Shown: positions 23,387 through 35,869, counted from the stretch's first letter. The stretch: DNA of 64,000 nucleotides from Liolophura sinensis (GCF_032854445.1 NC_088305.1:27178628-27242627); one strand, 5' to 3'. Notes: generated by a model from the sequence alone, not told the origin. Made by a program: numbers and translations.

Positions 23387-24200
23387 TTCACATCGTGAGA
23401 GGAGAAGCCAGTGAAACCTGTACAATAATCTCAAGGCCCCTCGGGTGCCTCTATGTGCCACGTAAGACACACACACTTACAGCTGTCCTTATCATTTGAA
23501 CGATGCCATCTGACAAACGACAAAAAGGTCACCCTTATTATTCGTCATGTTCGATAAAGAAGAGCGCCTCCTGGAGAAAGTGGTACGTCTTCCATAGAGT
23601 GCGCGAAGAAAGAACGGTAAATATGATGACAGTAACCACCGTTTGGTAGCGGATCTCCACCTCTGGCAAACTATAATGTAGTCTAACCCAGTAGTTGCGT
23701 CTGAATGAAGACGCACCTGGACCTGCAGTTGGCAACGATGAGTTCTGTGGATGAGTTCTTTCACCTAAGTGAAATGGATCAAGTCGGCCAATGCTGTGTA
23801 TCCCTCGTAGTCCATTCACTCAAAATGGCTTTACCGGTCCAACGCCAACTTAAACTGAAAGGCTTTGTCAGGTACCTGGCGAAGAGCAGCGGTTTAACCT
23901 TGGCACTCTGGTTTTCTCAACCTTTGAACGTGAGCACAATGTTGTAATTAAAACAGCGTAAAACGTTACTCCAATAAAACCAATAAACATGAATGCAAGG
24001 GTTTAATTTATTGCAATGTACTCAAATGCAATTCTCAATGTTTTGATTGTTGTTGACACCCCTTGATCAAAATGAAAAAGAACAGCTATTCGCTCCCAAA
24101 TCAAACCAAATGAAACTGTTTGGTTCTGTGTTTTGGGGTAAATCTAACGTCCATTTCGTGCATTGGTCTAGATGTGAGGTAAATTGATTTAAGATTTCAC

Positions 24201-24232
24201 GGTAGTGGTGGTGGTGGGGGGGTGGGGGGGGG
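24201..24232 (+). repeat. G/T-rich tract
   Basis: ggtggtggt triplets run into two G runs of seven or more; G-quadruplex potential. It lies in unit 4 and is not at the position of the unit 3 tract. Confidence 0.85.
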
Positions 24233-24562
24233 TTAGCGCATCGGTCCTTTCTGTATTCTGTTTTTATGAAGCTGCATATAATACTGAGATGGTGCTATCT
24301 TCATTCCATAACTTGCTCACCGTGACAAGCATCTCACCTTTGGTGACCACACGGTGTGAAGATAACACGTGGCCTCATCACGATCGTCTGCTCAAACTCA
24401 ATTTTCTCGAGAACTAGTCAAAAACCAGTTTCATAGGACGTTGACAGAATGCCATTTCCGGTACAGACATTAAATTGTAACAATCATCATTGCAAAATTC
24501 CCGGGGGAATTGTGGCAAATCAGTGAAGTCATTTGTATATCCACATCACCAAGGCTAGAGCT

Positions 24563-24625
24563 CACTTACCGTGAGATGTACAGAATTAAAGTGAAAGTCA
24601 TTTACCAGACACTGAGTCAGACCTC
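24563..24625. repeat. single 62-bp monomer, counterpart of the unit 1 minisatellite
   Basis: One copy of the cttaccgtgagatgtac monomer, flanked on the right by the same cagacctcacatacg sequence that ends the nine-copy array in unit 1. It shows the unexpanded state. Confidence 0.9.
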
Positions 24626-25072
24626 ACATACGTCTTCTTCTCGGAAACAGACATACATATGTCTTGTAATTATACTGAAAAATGAAGTAGGTCTCCTTAC
24701 ATATCAGAAATTAGCACTTGACGCTTTCTGGTTCTTAAGAGGTTTGTTCCTACTTAAACAGAGTATATGTATTATGTATATATGGCAGAATAATGGAAAC
24801 AAATCCCTGTACGACTGACTACGAATACAGGTATAGGAATTTTCTTGTACCTTGTCCAAGAGAAGTAACATGTCTCTATATTGCTGACCATATTTCCTTT
24901 TATACAATACGACATACCACATAATTTAATTGACAGTTCGTGAAATAGAACGAGCAGTTTCTGTTGGTCTGATGTAGAACTAGCATAGCAGCGCTACCGT
25001 AATAGTGTGGATTTTTTTCCTTCCTAGTCTCACGTTTGTTATGGTCCCAGGCTGATTTTCACACAACTGTTA

Positions 25073-25091
25073 GGGGGGGGGGGGGGGGGGG
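25073..25091 (+). repeat. poly-G tract
   Basis: Nineteen consecutive G residues in unit 4. Confidence 0.9.
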
Positions 25092-25860
25092 ATATCTTGC
25101 GTTTTTTATTTTCTTGGCGCGAATAAGGTCACAAATGTTTCACAGTGGCAAGGTTGTCAGCTGTCGTGACCACGCGTTGAGACCAAACAGCAGACTTCGC
25201 CTGGGTTATCCACTTCCTCAGATTTCACCAGAACGTAATCTGAGACCAGCTTCTTATCAATAGTAAAATATCACCTGGGGCCCAGACATGAGAATAAAAT
25301 ATCACTTTGTTGCTGCACATCAGTGACGAAAACAATGTATTACATGTAACTTTTCCCAATCCGGAACATGAGAAACGAATGGCAGAGAAGAACATCACAA
25401 TCTTAAACCAATCAATCACATCATCCCTCTACACATTTCACCTGTCCACATTCCCATCCCTATCCATTAGTTACAGCCTTATTTATACTATCCAGCTTTT
25501 TCAGACGCATACAAACAAAGTAAAGGCCATTTAGCAGACAGTGACCAGTTTGATTTTTCGCGATAACATTGATACGTCTTCACCTTGGAAACTGTCATCC
25601 TCATATCCCCTGTACATATTGGGCAACCCGCACAGCAAGCGACCCTAATAGACATGTATTTAACGACTGGTTCTCTCATACGTGGTTGAGGTTGACAAGG
25701 AATACGAGACCTTTGTGTCTGTGGCTTGCCTATTCTTCCCTTGCAAACAGGCAAAAGCGGATTCAGGTATAAACGGTGGTGAATTGTGACGAAAATGTCA
25801 CACAGATGGTTGCCCGGGTACACGCCGCTTTTGCCCACTCATAGACATGTCCTTTGTGTT

Positions 25861-28750
25861 TGTGAAATTTTGTTCGCAAATGGCATAAAACATCCATTCA
25901 ACTGAAAGATCTACCTCAGCAGATTAGCTAGCTGCTCACTCTATGACAGAATTACGTACACGATTGATAGGAAAGCCTGTGGTTACGCTGGACTAAAATC
26001 TTCTTTAACCGCATTCTCCAGTCAGAAATCCCATAATCGCCATGTTGACTATTCTGTTATGAATGGCGTTCAATATGCAACCGAATATTAAAAAAAAATA
26101 GTACAATCTCTGTGGTAAAGGAGTCAATTCAGCATTGAAAGTCACATTTAAAGACAAAAGTATTTTCAGATGTCTATGAAGAATGAGATGATTTCAAAAC
26201 TGACAATTTATTGCGTCCAATATGTCCCCGGTTTCGTAAAACCATGTATTTAATTAAGATGATTTAAAACGGATAAAAGAAATACATTACTCGAGCTTAA
26301 TAGATTACTGGTGCAATTTGATGTAGGCGACATAATCTTTTTGGACTCTTTACTCATCAACTCGATAGGAAAATCAATAAAATGTGTAATCTGTTAAAAG
26401 GCAGATAGAGACAACAGAGAAAAACAGTTATAAAAGGAAATTAATAGATTTCAGAGATGTGTTGATGTGAAGTTTGGAAAATTAGATAATGATATTATTA
26501 TGAGGGTAACAAACCAACAAAGGACTTCATCGTTATAGAAAACGAAATTTTGTAAATAAAGAAACTTTTGGAACTATCCTTGGATTATGGAGAAAATGTT
26601 TTCGGCAATCAAAGAATACTGAGAGAAAAATGTTTAACAGGTTTATATACTATATGAGATGACGAAATGAATACAAAAGATATAAAGAAAATAAACTGAA
26701 ACACTAAAAATTTGAAATAGGAATTAAGGTTGGCTCACTTAGAATTCATTCCATAGACGAACAGATGCTTTCAAAAAAGTGACAAAAAATCATGAATAGA
26801 TGGCTTTCTAGGCGAATTATTCAGCGATCCATAAACAACGGCTATACAACGAGGAAGGTTTCCGTTAGTTAGCGACAAGGAGTTACCGATGTTCATAAAA
26901 TCAGTTGTTTTCCAAATCCAGAGAAAAATCGTTGCTTTTTAAAAACCTCCAGGCCAATAACATTGTTGCAGGTAGTTTATAAATAAGCCTCCCGTTGTAT
27001 CGCCGACAGAGTTACAGTGTTTATAGACAATCCGGTGAAGATCAGAAGCGCTTTGTTCAAGGCCGCTATGTTGAACGAAGTGTAAGATTAATTTGTGATA
27101 TAATTCTAGCTTACAAAGAAGATATCTCGGGCTTATTGATGATACTAATCGGCTTTGAAAACGCCTTGGCTCTGTCTGTTGGAAATTTTGGAAAAGCTCC
27201 TTAGGATTATTTACCTTCTGTGTGTCAATAAGGAAACATTTCTGCAATCCAAAACATTTCATAGACCATTAGTCATAAATCGTTTCTCTTCAAAGTTAAT
27301 ATTTCAGATAATGACATCTGTTTAGACAGAAAAATTGAAAGGGAAATACATATCATCTCTTTTTGTATTGTCTATTGGTTATAATCTATTGACAGGAATT
27401 TAAATACTGGCTTATAACTGCTATGGAATACATGGATACGTTCCACCATCGCCACATTATTTATGGTTGGGACAAGAACTAACGTTCCATTTATTTTTGA
27501 TTGAGCATTTATATAAAATTTATACATTTTTAATTAATTAGATTAATACATTTATATAAAAGACATTTAAACAGCAGCTTTGAGGTTTACAGCAGTTTTA
27601 CAATTGCTGAAATACCAGTATATAGCTGAAAGTTTGTTACAACAATAAACCAGACTTTCAGATTACTGTATTTAAAGCTAAATGCACACGGGTGGCACAA
27701 ACAATTCCTTCTTTAAATGGGTTTAAATTTCAGATACATTTCAGGTTTTGGGATTGTATGTTAATTCTTCGATGTTATAAATAAATATATACTAAAAGCC
27801 TTACAGCATGGAGAGTAAAACTAGAGCATCAACGACACCTGGCAAATGGTCACACATAACAGGTGGAATACGACCTCTTCTCAATTTACCTCTGTTAGAT
27901 TTTTATCCGACCTCTTCATGCAGATGATTAAATATTGGCATCATGACTTTATTGAACTTGGCTCGATGGATATTCCGATGATAGAACAGCAGTACACATC
28001 CGAGACACATCTTTGTATCGAGCCAAAACGGCCAGTATCCCTTCATCAATAGGTAGGGTTAGGATACTTTACAAATGGAAGCACGTGATGAGCTGAAGGT
28101 CACCAATGTCGTATCACCCAACGCCAGCCGGAAATATGAGATGTAAACTGATCTTGTGAGGCTGTTATCTCCATTTATATAAAAGAAAGCCCTACACAAC
28201 TATTAGCATTAATATCTCTTCTTTTGCTCGATGTATGCAACCGCCTTTTGAAACCATATCAAAAAACACACAGGACAAAATAATTGATTTGACCTCTTAT
28301 TTTTTGACAGTCATTATTCATTCCATTTGTGTGTTTCTCCATTTGCTATGAGAAGAACTGGCAAATAATGAGCAATAGCGGGATAGGCTTGTTTTGGAGA
28401 ATTGCACTCGGCTAGAGAGTACAATTTTTGAATGACCTGGGGCTGAAAGAACTCCTGACCTTTTAAACCATACTGAGTTTAAGCTCTGCTGCTTATGGCA
28501 TATATTTTTATGCTTTAGTGGTGCATGTACCATTTTCCATTTAAACTAAAGGCTATCTAACAGCTGGTTCGCTCTTACAATTGCTGTTGACTTGAGATTC
28601 CTATTCTGTAGTTGTCTATGGCGTTTAACAGGCTACAGACAGAAATTTATCACGTTGAACCTCGTTATTTCTGTGTATTTTAGGAGTATCAATAGTTGCA
28701 GCACGCTTTTCTTGCACGACATCGACTTACAAATAAAACCAAAAAGATAT
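25861..28750. other. AT-rich spacer, no gene recognised
   Basis: Short frames only (for example minus 26939-27262, 107 codons, no known motif). Sequence around 27818-27900, with acgacctcttctcaattta, resembles 55265-55345 (acgacctcttgtcaattta), a sign of old duplication across the locus. Confidence 0.45.
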
Positions 28751-28860
28751 GTGTTACCATCTGACAACTGTCACACTGCCGTCGCTTCTCTGTTCCACCA
28801 GTTATATGTTACCATTTGACAACTGTCACGCTGTCGTCGCTTCCCTGTTCACAATAGTCA
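28751..28860. repeat. 54-bp direct duplication
   Basis: gttaccatctgacaactgtc and the following ~35 bases recur after 54 bases with a handful of changes (28753 and 28807). Confidence 0.85.
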
Positions 28861-29140
28861 ATGTCGTCTTCCCATTTCAAGACATGCATCAGCAAAAGTA
28901 AAACTGGTCGCAAAATTTCAAAAGGGTAACCATTTCCGTCACATTTTTGTCGAAGAAATCCCTGACTAATTAGTAAATAGTCACAGGTATCCGATGCAGT
29001 TAAATATTAATTCCAATATAGAAGGCTACAGCACAGGCATTCAAATCAGAGGGGTGACAACAGTGTGCTAGATGGCAAAGGGTCTCAGGTATAACCTGTG
29101 AAGCACGGTCATTTGTATCGGAGGTAAGTGATATTCTCTT

Positions 29141-29497
29141 ATCTCATCGGTAGCCTAATGGTTAGAGCTTCCGCCCCGAAATCGAGAGACCCAGGATCAA
29201 ACCCGGGCTGGGTCATATCAGAGACTTTAAAAAATGTTACTGCCTCGCTTGGCGCTTAACACTGAGCGGTTAGAGCAAGCTAGAGCGAACTGGTCGCTCC
29301 GGTGTCAGGATGTCTGGGTGGGGAGTGATGTATGGTGCCTTCGGCGTGATGTGTCAGTGGCGACAGCGCTTTGACGGTAAGGGCTTCATAAAAAGACAAA
29401 TATACATACACCTAATAACTCCTTGTCTTCTTATCACTGAATCATTGTGAAGTACGACGTTAAACCAGAAGGATAGGCTACATTCATTCATTGTTAT
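29141..29497 (+). mobile_element. tRNA-derived SINE, type B, full length
   Basis: The head has an A-box-like TAGCCTAATGGTTAGAGC and a B-box-like GGATCAAACCC at tRNA spacing, promoters for RNA polymerase III. A body with ggtgccttcggcgtgatgtg and gtggcgacagcgctttg follows, and the 3' end is gaagtacgacgttaaacc with a short CATT repeat. The same body recurs at 31733-31983. Confidence 0.8.
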
Positions 29498-29984
29498 CTT
29501 ACAATTACGTCTTCAGCTGATAAATCCATTGACAATTAAGATAATGGAATCTGTGAAACAAGCCCGTGTATCCCTTGCAGATAAACCATTGTTGGATGAA
29601 TCTAGTTCCAAGACATGGGAAGAGTGAACGAGTTTTGCTGACCCTCCTTGGGCATTGGATACAACCCATCTTCATGAAAATCTGTCACTGTCCTTATCCG
29701 AAAATATGATGCAATCAACGTTATCATTTAATCATCACTGTTGAAGTCAGTAATGGCCAAATATCTGTTTCACAGACACATTAATTTGTCAACAGATCTG
29801 GTCATCTGAATGGTGAGGGGAACCAAGGTGCTTGCACTAAAACAATGGCAATCTACTCACAAACTTTCCTTTATGTGGCAGTCAGACTTGAACGCCTTAT
29901 TGATCAAAGACATCTTCCGCGAACATATGCTTCCAAGTTTTAAGGCTACCATTGCCTCCTTAAAAAATTTATTCAGGTTGAATT
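29498..29984. other. no gene recognised
   Basis: Unremarkable sequence between the SINE and the duplicated segment. Confidence 0.4.
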
Positions 29985-31712
29985 AACCTGGTACGCCACA
30001 CTGGATTTATGAATACTTGCCATCAAAGGGCAAGTGAGATACAAATTTCATCGAAAACCCCTTTCTGGTTTACGTGTGGTATATACATGTACGATTTTCG
30101 AATTTGACTCTTAATTTCTAATATGTTGCATCTTGGCAATGTTTGTAGCCTTGGGTATTTTGACGACATTTGATATTCCTCAATGTGAAATTAAACAACT
30201 AGAACCCCGTTCTAATTTGAAATTTGAAATTCTTATGTAACTGATTAAACAGATAACCATTGTCTAGTTCAACACTTGTGTTGTCTTTCTTCATAAAATG
30301 TCTTTTATGCAATAAAAAATAATGTCACACAAACTCAACTGTCAGTTATTGATGGAATGGGTTCGCGGATAATCCGTTAGTCTGCCAAACTTACGTAACA
30401 GCGCCAAAGAGACTTGCTTTCACCCTTTAACAGCCCCCTATCAAGCCATGTATTATTGACGCCTTGGTTTTTTTTCGCATCACCTCCTAAGGGCAGAATT
30501 CCTCCCTACAAGTGACCTTTATTTTAATCCTAAAGAGTAATAACACAGACAGTGTATATTTATGCAGAAAAAAAATTGCACCAATCTAAATAGATATGGA
30601 TTATTATCTGAGTTTGGGTAGTCGTGATTTTACTGATTCAGCAAGCTCTTGTTGCTCTAAAGATCTCCAGGATATGTTCAGGCGCATTTATATTCTCGTC
30701 GTGGGATTTATGCTTTGAATATCTGGTGTTACAGGGAATCTGAAAATTACAGGTTTTTTATTATTGAATAATTTACATCGCCACGCTCTTTGGGGATTGC
30801 TTCAGTTACAATTCCATTGTTATTTTAAAATTAAACAAGTCTTGAAAAAAATCCAAGTCGTCTAAATCAATTTTCTGCTGACATGTTTCATGTAAGACTA
30901 AACAAACAACAGAAACATGTGGAAATGAAGCAATCAATCCTGATAACGGAATCCGATGTGAACATTGCAGAAGAGATGCCCTGCGTATTTTTTAAACCGA
31001 ATGAGCACCACAAACTCACCGTGAAAATTGAGATGAAGGAATACATCTAACAGTGGAATATGAAATGAAGCATTCCAGATATGACTCTCCCAGTTTGATG
31101 CATGAAAACCAGTTGATCTTTGAAGAGAGGTTTCTGAATAATGAATTGGATTAATACTCGAAAAACATTCAATCTAACACATCTTCAAAACAGCTTCTTA
31201 ATTCAGACTATTAAAGAAATGACGTCGGCATGGCGAATAAAACTAGAACAGCGACGACAGCGTGGCGGTTGACAAATGATCACTTGTGAATTTACATGTA
31301 GCTGAATTAGGGTTCTATTTCAACTGACTGGGGCCTGCGTGGCTCAGTTGGTTAGCGCGCTAGCGCTACGTAATGACCGAGGCGGCTCGCAATAATGCGG
31401 TCGCTATGAGTTCAAGTCCAGCTCATGCTGGCTTCCTCTTCGGCCGTAAGTGGGCAGGTCTGTCAAAAACCTACGGATAGTCATGGGTTTCTCCTGAGCT
31501 CTGTCCGGTTTCCTCGCACCTTAATGCTGTCAGCCATCGTATAAGTGAAATATTCTTAAGCACCGCGTAAAACACCAATCAAATAAATAAATGAATATTC
31601 CAACTAACTATGTAAAGGCCTAAAAAATAGCAACTTTACCGCCACCAGGCACCAAAACTTAGGCAGAATAAGTAAAGGAAATGCACTGACAAATGCTGTC
31701 GGGGCCTCCGAC
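29985..31712. repeat. segmental duplication, left copy
   Basis: From the ggatttatgaatacttgcca region to ggcagaataagtaaaggaaa this stretch is collinear with 32545-34023, including long near-identical blocks such as tttgtagccttgggtatttt (30147 and 32705). The main difference is a SINE inserted at 31330-31596 that the right copy lacks. No protein is evident in either copy. Confidence 0.9.
31330..31596 (+). mobile_element. tRNA-derived SINE, type A, with target-site duplication
   Basis: Head ggggcctgcgtggctcagtt contains an A-box-like TGGCTCAGTTGG and, about 45 bases on, a B-box-like GAGTTCAAGTCC. The body reads through ctggcttcctcttcggccgt and ends in caccaatcaaataaataaat. It is flanked by 13-bp repeats (31317-31329 atttcaactgact; 31597-31609 attccaactaact). 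The homologous right copy of the duplication has the single site at 33885-33897. Confidence 0.9.
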
Positions 31713-31732
31713 CTTAACAAATGGTACTTGTT

Positions 31733-31983
31733 GCTGCCTCGCTCGGCGCTTAACACAGTTAGAGCAAGCAAACACGACCGGTCAACCCGGTGACAGGATA
31801 ATGTGACTGGGTGGGGTGTGATGTACGGTGTCTTCGGCGTGATATGTCAGTGGCGACAGCGCTTTGTCGGTATGGGCTTCACAAGAAGACAAACAGACAC
31901 ACACCTAATGACTCCTTGTCTTCTAATCACTAAATCATTGTGAAGTACGACGTTAAACCCGAAGGAAACATTCATTCATTGTT
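31733..31983 (+). mobile_element. tRNA-derived SINE, type B, lacking the head
   Basis: The body from ttgctgcctcgctcggcgct to cgacgttaaacccgaaggaa matches the SINE at 29141-29497, but the tRNA-like head is missing. To its left are ten bases (ggggcctccg) that begin a type A SINE, which is broken off there. Confidence 0.8.
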
Positions 31984-32544
31984 ATCTTATGGCATCTTAC
32001 CGGAAATTTTCAGAGTCGCACGGATTTGAGTCTACCATTACATTCTGGCAAAGTACATGATTTGAATACTGATCTCATTCATTCGCCTAGAACGTTCGTT
32101 GCGTCTTTCCAACATCACTGGAATGGTGTGAAACGATAACGAATAAAGGACAAAATTTGTCACTTGAAATCTTCTTTTCACTAGGTGTTTTTCACTTGTT
32201 TTTGTACATTCGGTTATTTATTATTGGCGAAAGCGTGGACGATAATCAGCTATAGTGCCATAGACTTGATTGGGACTTCGGAATTGTTGGCTAGGAATGG
32301 AACATTAAATGTTCTGATCAAGAAGAATCACGAACTGAGTAACTGTAGAGTGAGTGCTACCTGCAGACTTCTCGTTTGCACTGGTGGCATTTGACCTCAC
32401 AAAATGTCATATATTCCATGTCGGTAAATAGTGATCCCTTGGGATCAGCTTTAGACTGTTCGTTCGAAAATACCTTTGTTAACTGAAAGTGTTCGTTGTC
32501 TGGCTGACAGGGGCGTTCACGCCCAACACAGAGGGCGAATTAGA
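31984..32544. other. no gene recognised
   Basis: A 69-codon frame at 32185-32394 has no motif and is not supported otherwise. Confidence 0.4.
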
Positions 32545-34023
32545 CCGCCACATTGGATATATGAATACTTGCCATCAAAGCTCAAGTGAAATACAAAATA
32601 CAAATTTTGATCTTTGAAATCTCCTTTATGGTTTACTTGTGGTATATACATGTACGACTTTGGAATTTGACTCTTAATTTCTTATATGTGGCATTCTGGC
32701 AATGTTTGTAGCCTTGGGTATTTTGACGACATTTGATATTCCTCAATGTGAAATTAAACAACTAGAACCCCGTTCTAATTTGTCACAATTTGAAATTCTT
32801 ATGTAACTGATTAAACAGATAACCATTGTCTAGTTCAACACTTGTGTTGTCTTTCTACAAACATGTCTTTTATGCAATATAAAATAATGTCACAAAAGCT
32901 GAACTGTCAGTTATTGATGAAATGGGTTCGCGGATAATCCGTTAATCTGCCAAACTTACGTAACAGCTCCAAAGCCATCTAGAGACTTGCTTTCACCCTT
33001 TAACAGCCCGTATCAAGCCATGTATTATTGACGCCTTGGTTTTTTTTCGCATCACCTCCTAAGTGCAGAATTCCTCCCTACAAGTGACCGTTATTTTAAT
33101 CCTAAAGAGTAATAACACAGACAGTGTATATTTATGCAGAAAAAAAATTGCACCAATCTAAATAGATATGGATTATTATCTGAGTTTGGGTAGTCGTGAT
33201 TTTACTGATTCAGCAAGCTCTTGTTGCTCTAAAGATCTCCAGTATATGTTCAGGCTCATTTATATTCTCGTCGTGGGATTTCTGCTTTGAATATCTGGTA
33301 GTACACGGAATCTGAAAATTACAGGGTTTTTTCGTGATTAAATAATTTACATGGCCACGCTCTTTCGGGATTGCTTCATTTACAATTCCATTGTTATTTT
33401 TAAAATTAAACTTAAAATTAAATTAAAGTCTTGAGAAAAATCCAAGTCGTCTAAATCAATTTTCTGCTGACCTGTTTCATGTAAGACTAAGGAAACAATA
33501 GAAACATGTGGAAATGAAGCAATCAATCCTCATAACGGAATCCGTTGTAAACATCACAGAAGAGATGCCCCGCGAATTTCCTAAACTGAATGAGCACCAC
33601 AAACTCACCGTGAAAATTGAAATGATGAAATACATCTAACAGTGGAATATGAAATGAAGCAATCCAGATATGACAGTCTTAGGTTTGATGCCTTAAAACC
33701 AGTTGACCTATGAAGAGAGGTTTCTGAATAATGAATTGGGTTAATACATGAAAAACATTTAATCTAACACATCTTCAAAACAGCTTCTAAATTCAGATTA
33801 TCAAAGAAATGATGTCATCATGGCGAATAAGACTAGAACAGCGACGACAGCGGGTGAATTTAAATGTAGCTGAATTAGAATTCTATTCCAACTGACTATG
33901 TCAGTGCCTAGCAACTTTAGCGCCACTAGGCACAATAACTCAGGCAGAATAAGTAAACAAAATGCAGTGATGTTAAATGCAATTGAGACATCACTTGACT
34001 ACAGATTTACTACAAATGCTGTC
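32545..34023. repeat. segmental duplication, right copy
   Basis: Collinear with 29985-31712 at an offset of about 2.56 kb. It keeps the unoccupied SINE target site (33885-33897). The stretch aaaatgcagtgatgttaaat (33958) also occurs near 53298, linking this block to a more distant, older relative. Confidence 0.85.
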
Positions 34024-34211
34024 GGGGCCTCCGTGGCCGATGGTTTAGCACGCCAGCACGGCGCAATGACCCAGGAGTCTCTTACCAATGCGGTCGTTCT
34101 GAGTTCACCTCTTGCTAGCTTCCTCTTCGGCCGTAAGTAATGCTGGCCACCGTCTACTAAGTAAAATATTCTTGAATATGGCGTAAAACACCAATCAAAT
34201 AAATGAATAAG
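34024..34211 (+). mobile_element. SINE, type A, internally deleted
   Basis: Begins ggggcctccgtggccgatgg, keeps the ctagcttcctcttcggccgt body block, loses the middle and ends in gcgtaaaacaccaatcaaat. Confidence 0.8.
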
Positions 34212-34535
34212 TAAACAAATGCTGTCATCAAATTTAATAACAATTTATATAAAAACAACGAATGATGCACATGATGACTTTCTCACATATATCTTTCACA
34301 AAGGCTGGGTAAGATGACTATTCTGCTAGTAAATCGAAAACCTGAACTTGTGCTTCTGATTAATCAGATTTTATGGAAAATGATTATCGTGATTCAACAA
34401 GAAACTGTTTCAGTCTTTTTATATTTCATACTTAACGCTATGAACACAATACACGATAACTCCGAGGATGTACGGCGTTGCTTCATAAATAGTCTTTAAC
34501 ATAGTTCAAAATGTATACGTATATACGCATGAACT
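34212..34535. other. no gene recognised
   Basis: AT-rich sequence with one 61-codon frame, no motif. Confidence 0.4.
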
Positions 34536-34720
34536 AAGGAATGAATGAGTAGCGTGAGATGGCCAAGCGTTGAGCTTTCCACTCCGTTATAGAGACACCC
34601 AGATTCTATCAGATAGACTGACGCGAAAGACAGTTGAAAGTCTCGGTGTCAGCGAAGTGTGAGGTCTTGGCTAGTGTTAATGGCATGTGGTTCCACTGAG
34701 GCAGTGCTCTTTTCTGCAAT
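34536..34720 (+). repeat. possible old tRNA-derived SINE head
   Basis: gatggccaagcgttgagctt resembles an A box and cccagattctatc a decayed B box at tRNA spacing. The following ccactgaggcagtgctctt looks like SINE body. Decay makes this tentative. Confidence 0.35.
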
Positions 34721-34735
34721 CAATGTGTTATTATA

Positions 34736-35222
34736 ATATACTGAACAAAAAATAAACGTCACATGTGTTTTGTTTATGTTCCAAACATACCTGTATAGAA
34801 TAAAGCGTGTTGCCAGTAAATAAATCAGGTTTATAGACGTAATGAGCGTACACTAAAACAGGATTAGGCATTACGGTGCGCTTGGTGAACCCTCCACAGT
34901 CAACACTAGCATGACTGGGTCACTTTTTGATTTTACAGCGTCAAACCCTCTGTTTTGAAGCTCGTTCAGTACCGCGTATGCAGCTCCCCTCTCCCTCTCG
35001 TATTCATAACAGCAAGGCAACATTCTTTAATAACTGCCAATTACCCTGGTCACGATTATTAGGCAGACACTGAGACAACGCTGCCATTGCTGTATCAACA
35101 TGGCGCCCAACTTTTGAACATTCTAGCGTTGACGTTTCAATGCCCGATGACTCCTTCCAAAGGCATCCCATACGTCTTCGATAGGATTGAGGTATGGTGA
35201 TCTCGATGGCCACGTACCAGGT
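34736..35222 (-). pseudogene. Tc1-type transposase C-terminus and one end
   Basis: Reading leftward from 35222 the minus strand gives the end of a Tc1-type catalytic domain: WPSRSPYLNPIEDVW with the catalytic Glu, then an LGRRV-like AFGRSHRALKR, a frame break, and an AVLNELQNRGFDA-like tail. At 34739-34758 lies tactgaacaaaaaataaacg, the kind of terminal sequence found at ends of such transposons, right after a TA. The N-terminal two thirds and other end are gone. It belongs to a different family from the copy at 10.2 kb. Confidence 0.7.
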
Positions 35223-35245
35223 ATGTGATATTACAAAGTACATTG

Positions 35246-35380
35246 CCAACCATCTCGTGCTGGTATCCAGCGTTCACAAGGCAAAAGCAAAAGATATCGC
35301 GCTAGTATCCGACGTTCCCGGGCCGATAGCCAACGATCTCGCGCTAGTATCCAGTTTTAACGGAGCAATAGCCAACGGTC
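35246..35380 (+). repeat. 42-bp repeat, three copies, in frame
   Basis: The tctcgtgctggtatcc core recurs at 35253, 35295 and 35337. Because 42 is a multiple of 3, an open frame here encodes a 14-residue repeat (IANHLVLVSSVHKA type). Nothing else supports a gene. Confidence 0.7.
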
Positions 35381-35490
35381 CGGTTTATTGCATAGCTGTT
35401 ATCTGTCTTTATGCGCCATCTCACTCTGGTTGTGTGAAAAAAGACGCTAGCGGCGTACAAATTCGGTGACTAGCACTCTTCACAGGAGGG

Positions 35491-35757
35491 CACAGCACAG
35501 ATGATGGGGTAGCGGGCTCAGTTAAAAATGCGCTCTCGTCAACAGTTTCCAATTCTTCAACACCCACATGTGATTCGATAAAATCGTGAGAAGAAAAAAA
35601 AAGCCTAGAATATACAATGTGGCGACCGGCAAACGATAAATGTGCCCAAGAGGATTACAATATTGTGGTGACCAGACTTTCGGTGTTTCTCTTCCTGTGC
35701 CTCTGGTGGCGCCTGACGGTATCCCATTACTTGTATATAGAAATTAGATGTCAAAAA
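35491..35757 (-). pseudogene. fragment of a receptor gene paralogous to the one at 49-50 kb
   Basis: Strong nucleotide similarity to 49130-49385: cacccacatgtgatycgataaa, aatatacaatgtgg, agcaaacgataaatgtgccc and gtgcctctggtggcgcc recur in the same order and strand. It covers the part of the receptor from intracellular loop 3 through transmembrane segments 6 and 7 (about residues 244-329). Base gains in the A run (35597-35606) and other indels destroy the frame, and segments 1-5 are absent. It is a dead duplicate, not an exon of the other gene. Confidence 0.85.
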
Positions 35758-35869
35758 AAGCCGTTTAGGTGTTGTACAAATAGGTAATTGTGGCTTACAT
35801 GTGTGGTAATAGGATGCTCACATCCTGAACAAACAGTTTTGGGTAGATCCACATGATCTGTTATTTATA

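Larger units (their letters stand above)
21961..25860. repeat. large tandem array, unit 4
   Basis: Begins at the aaacagatggtgagttgtga anchor (21989) and closes with another copy of it (aaacggtggtgaattgtgac, about 25769). Internal anchors at 22165, 22347, 22492, 23646, 23771, 24000, 24290, 24563, 25141 and 25472 are collinear with units 1 and 3. A solo LTR (22685-23386) sits in this unit only. Confidence 0.7.
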
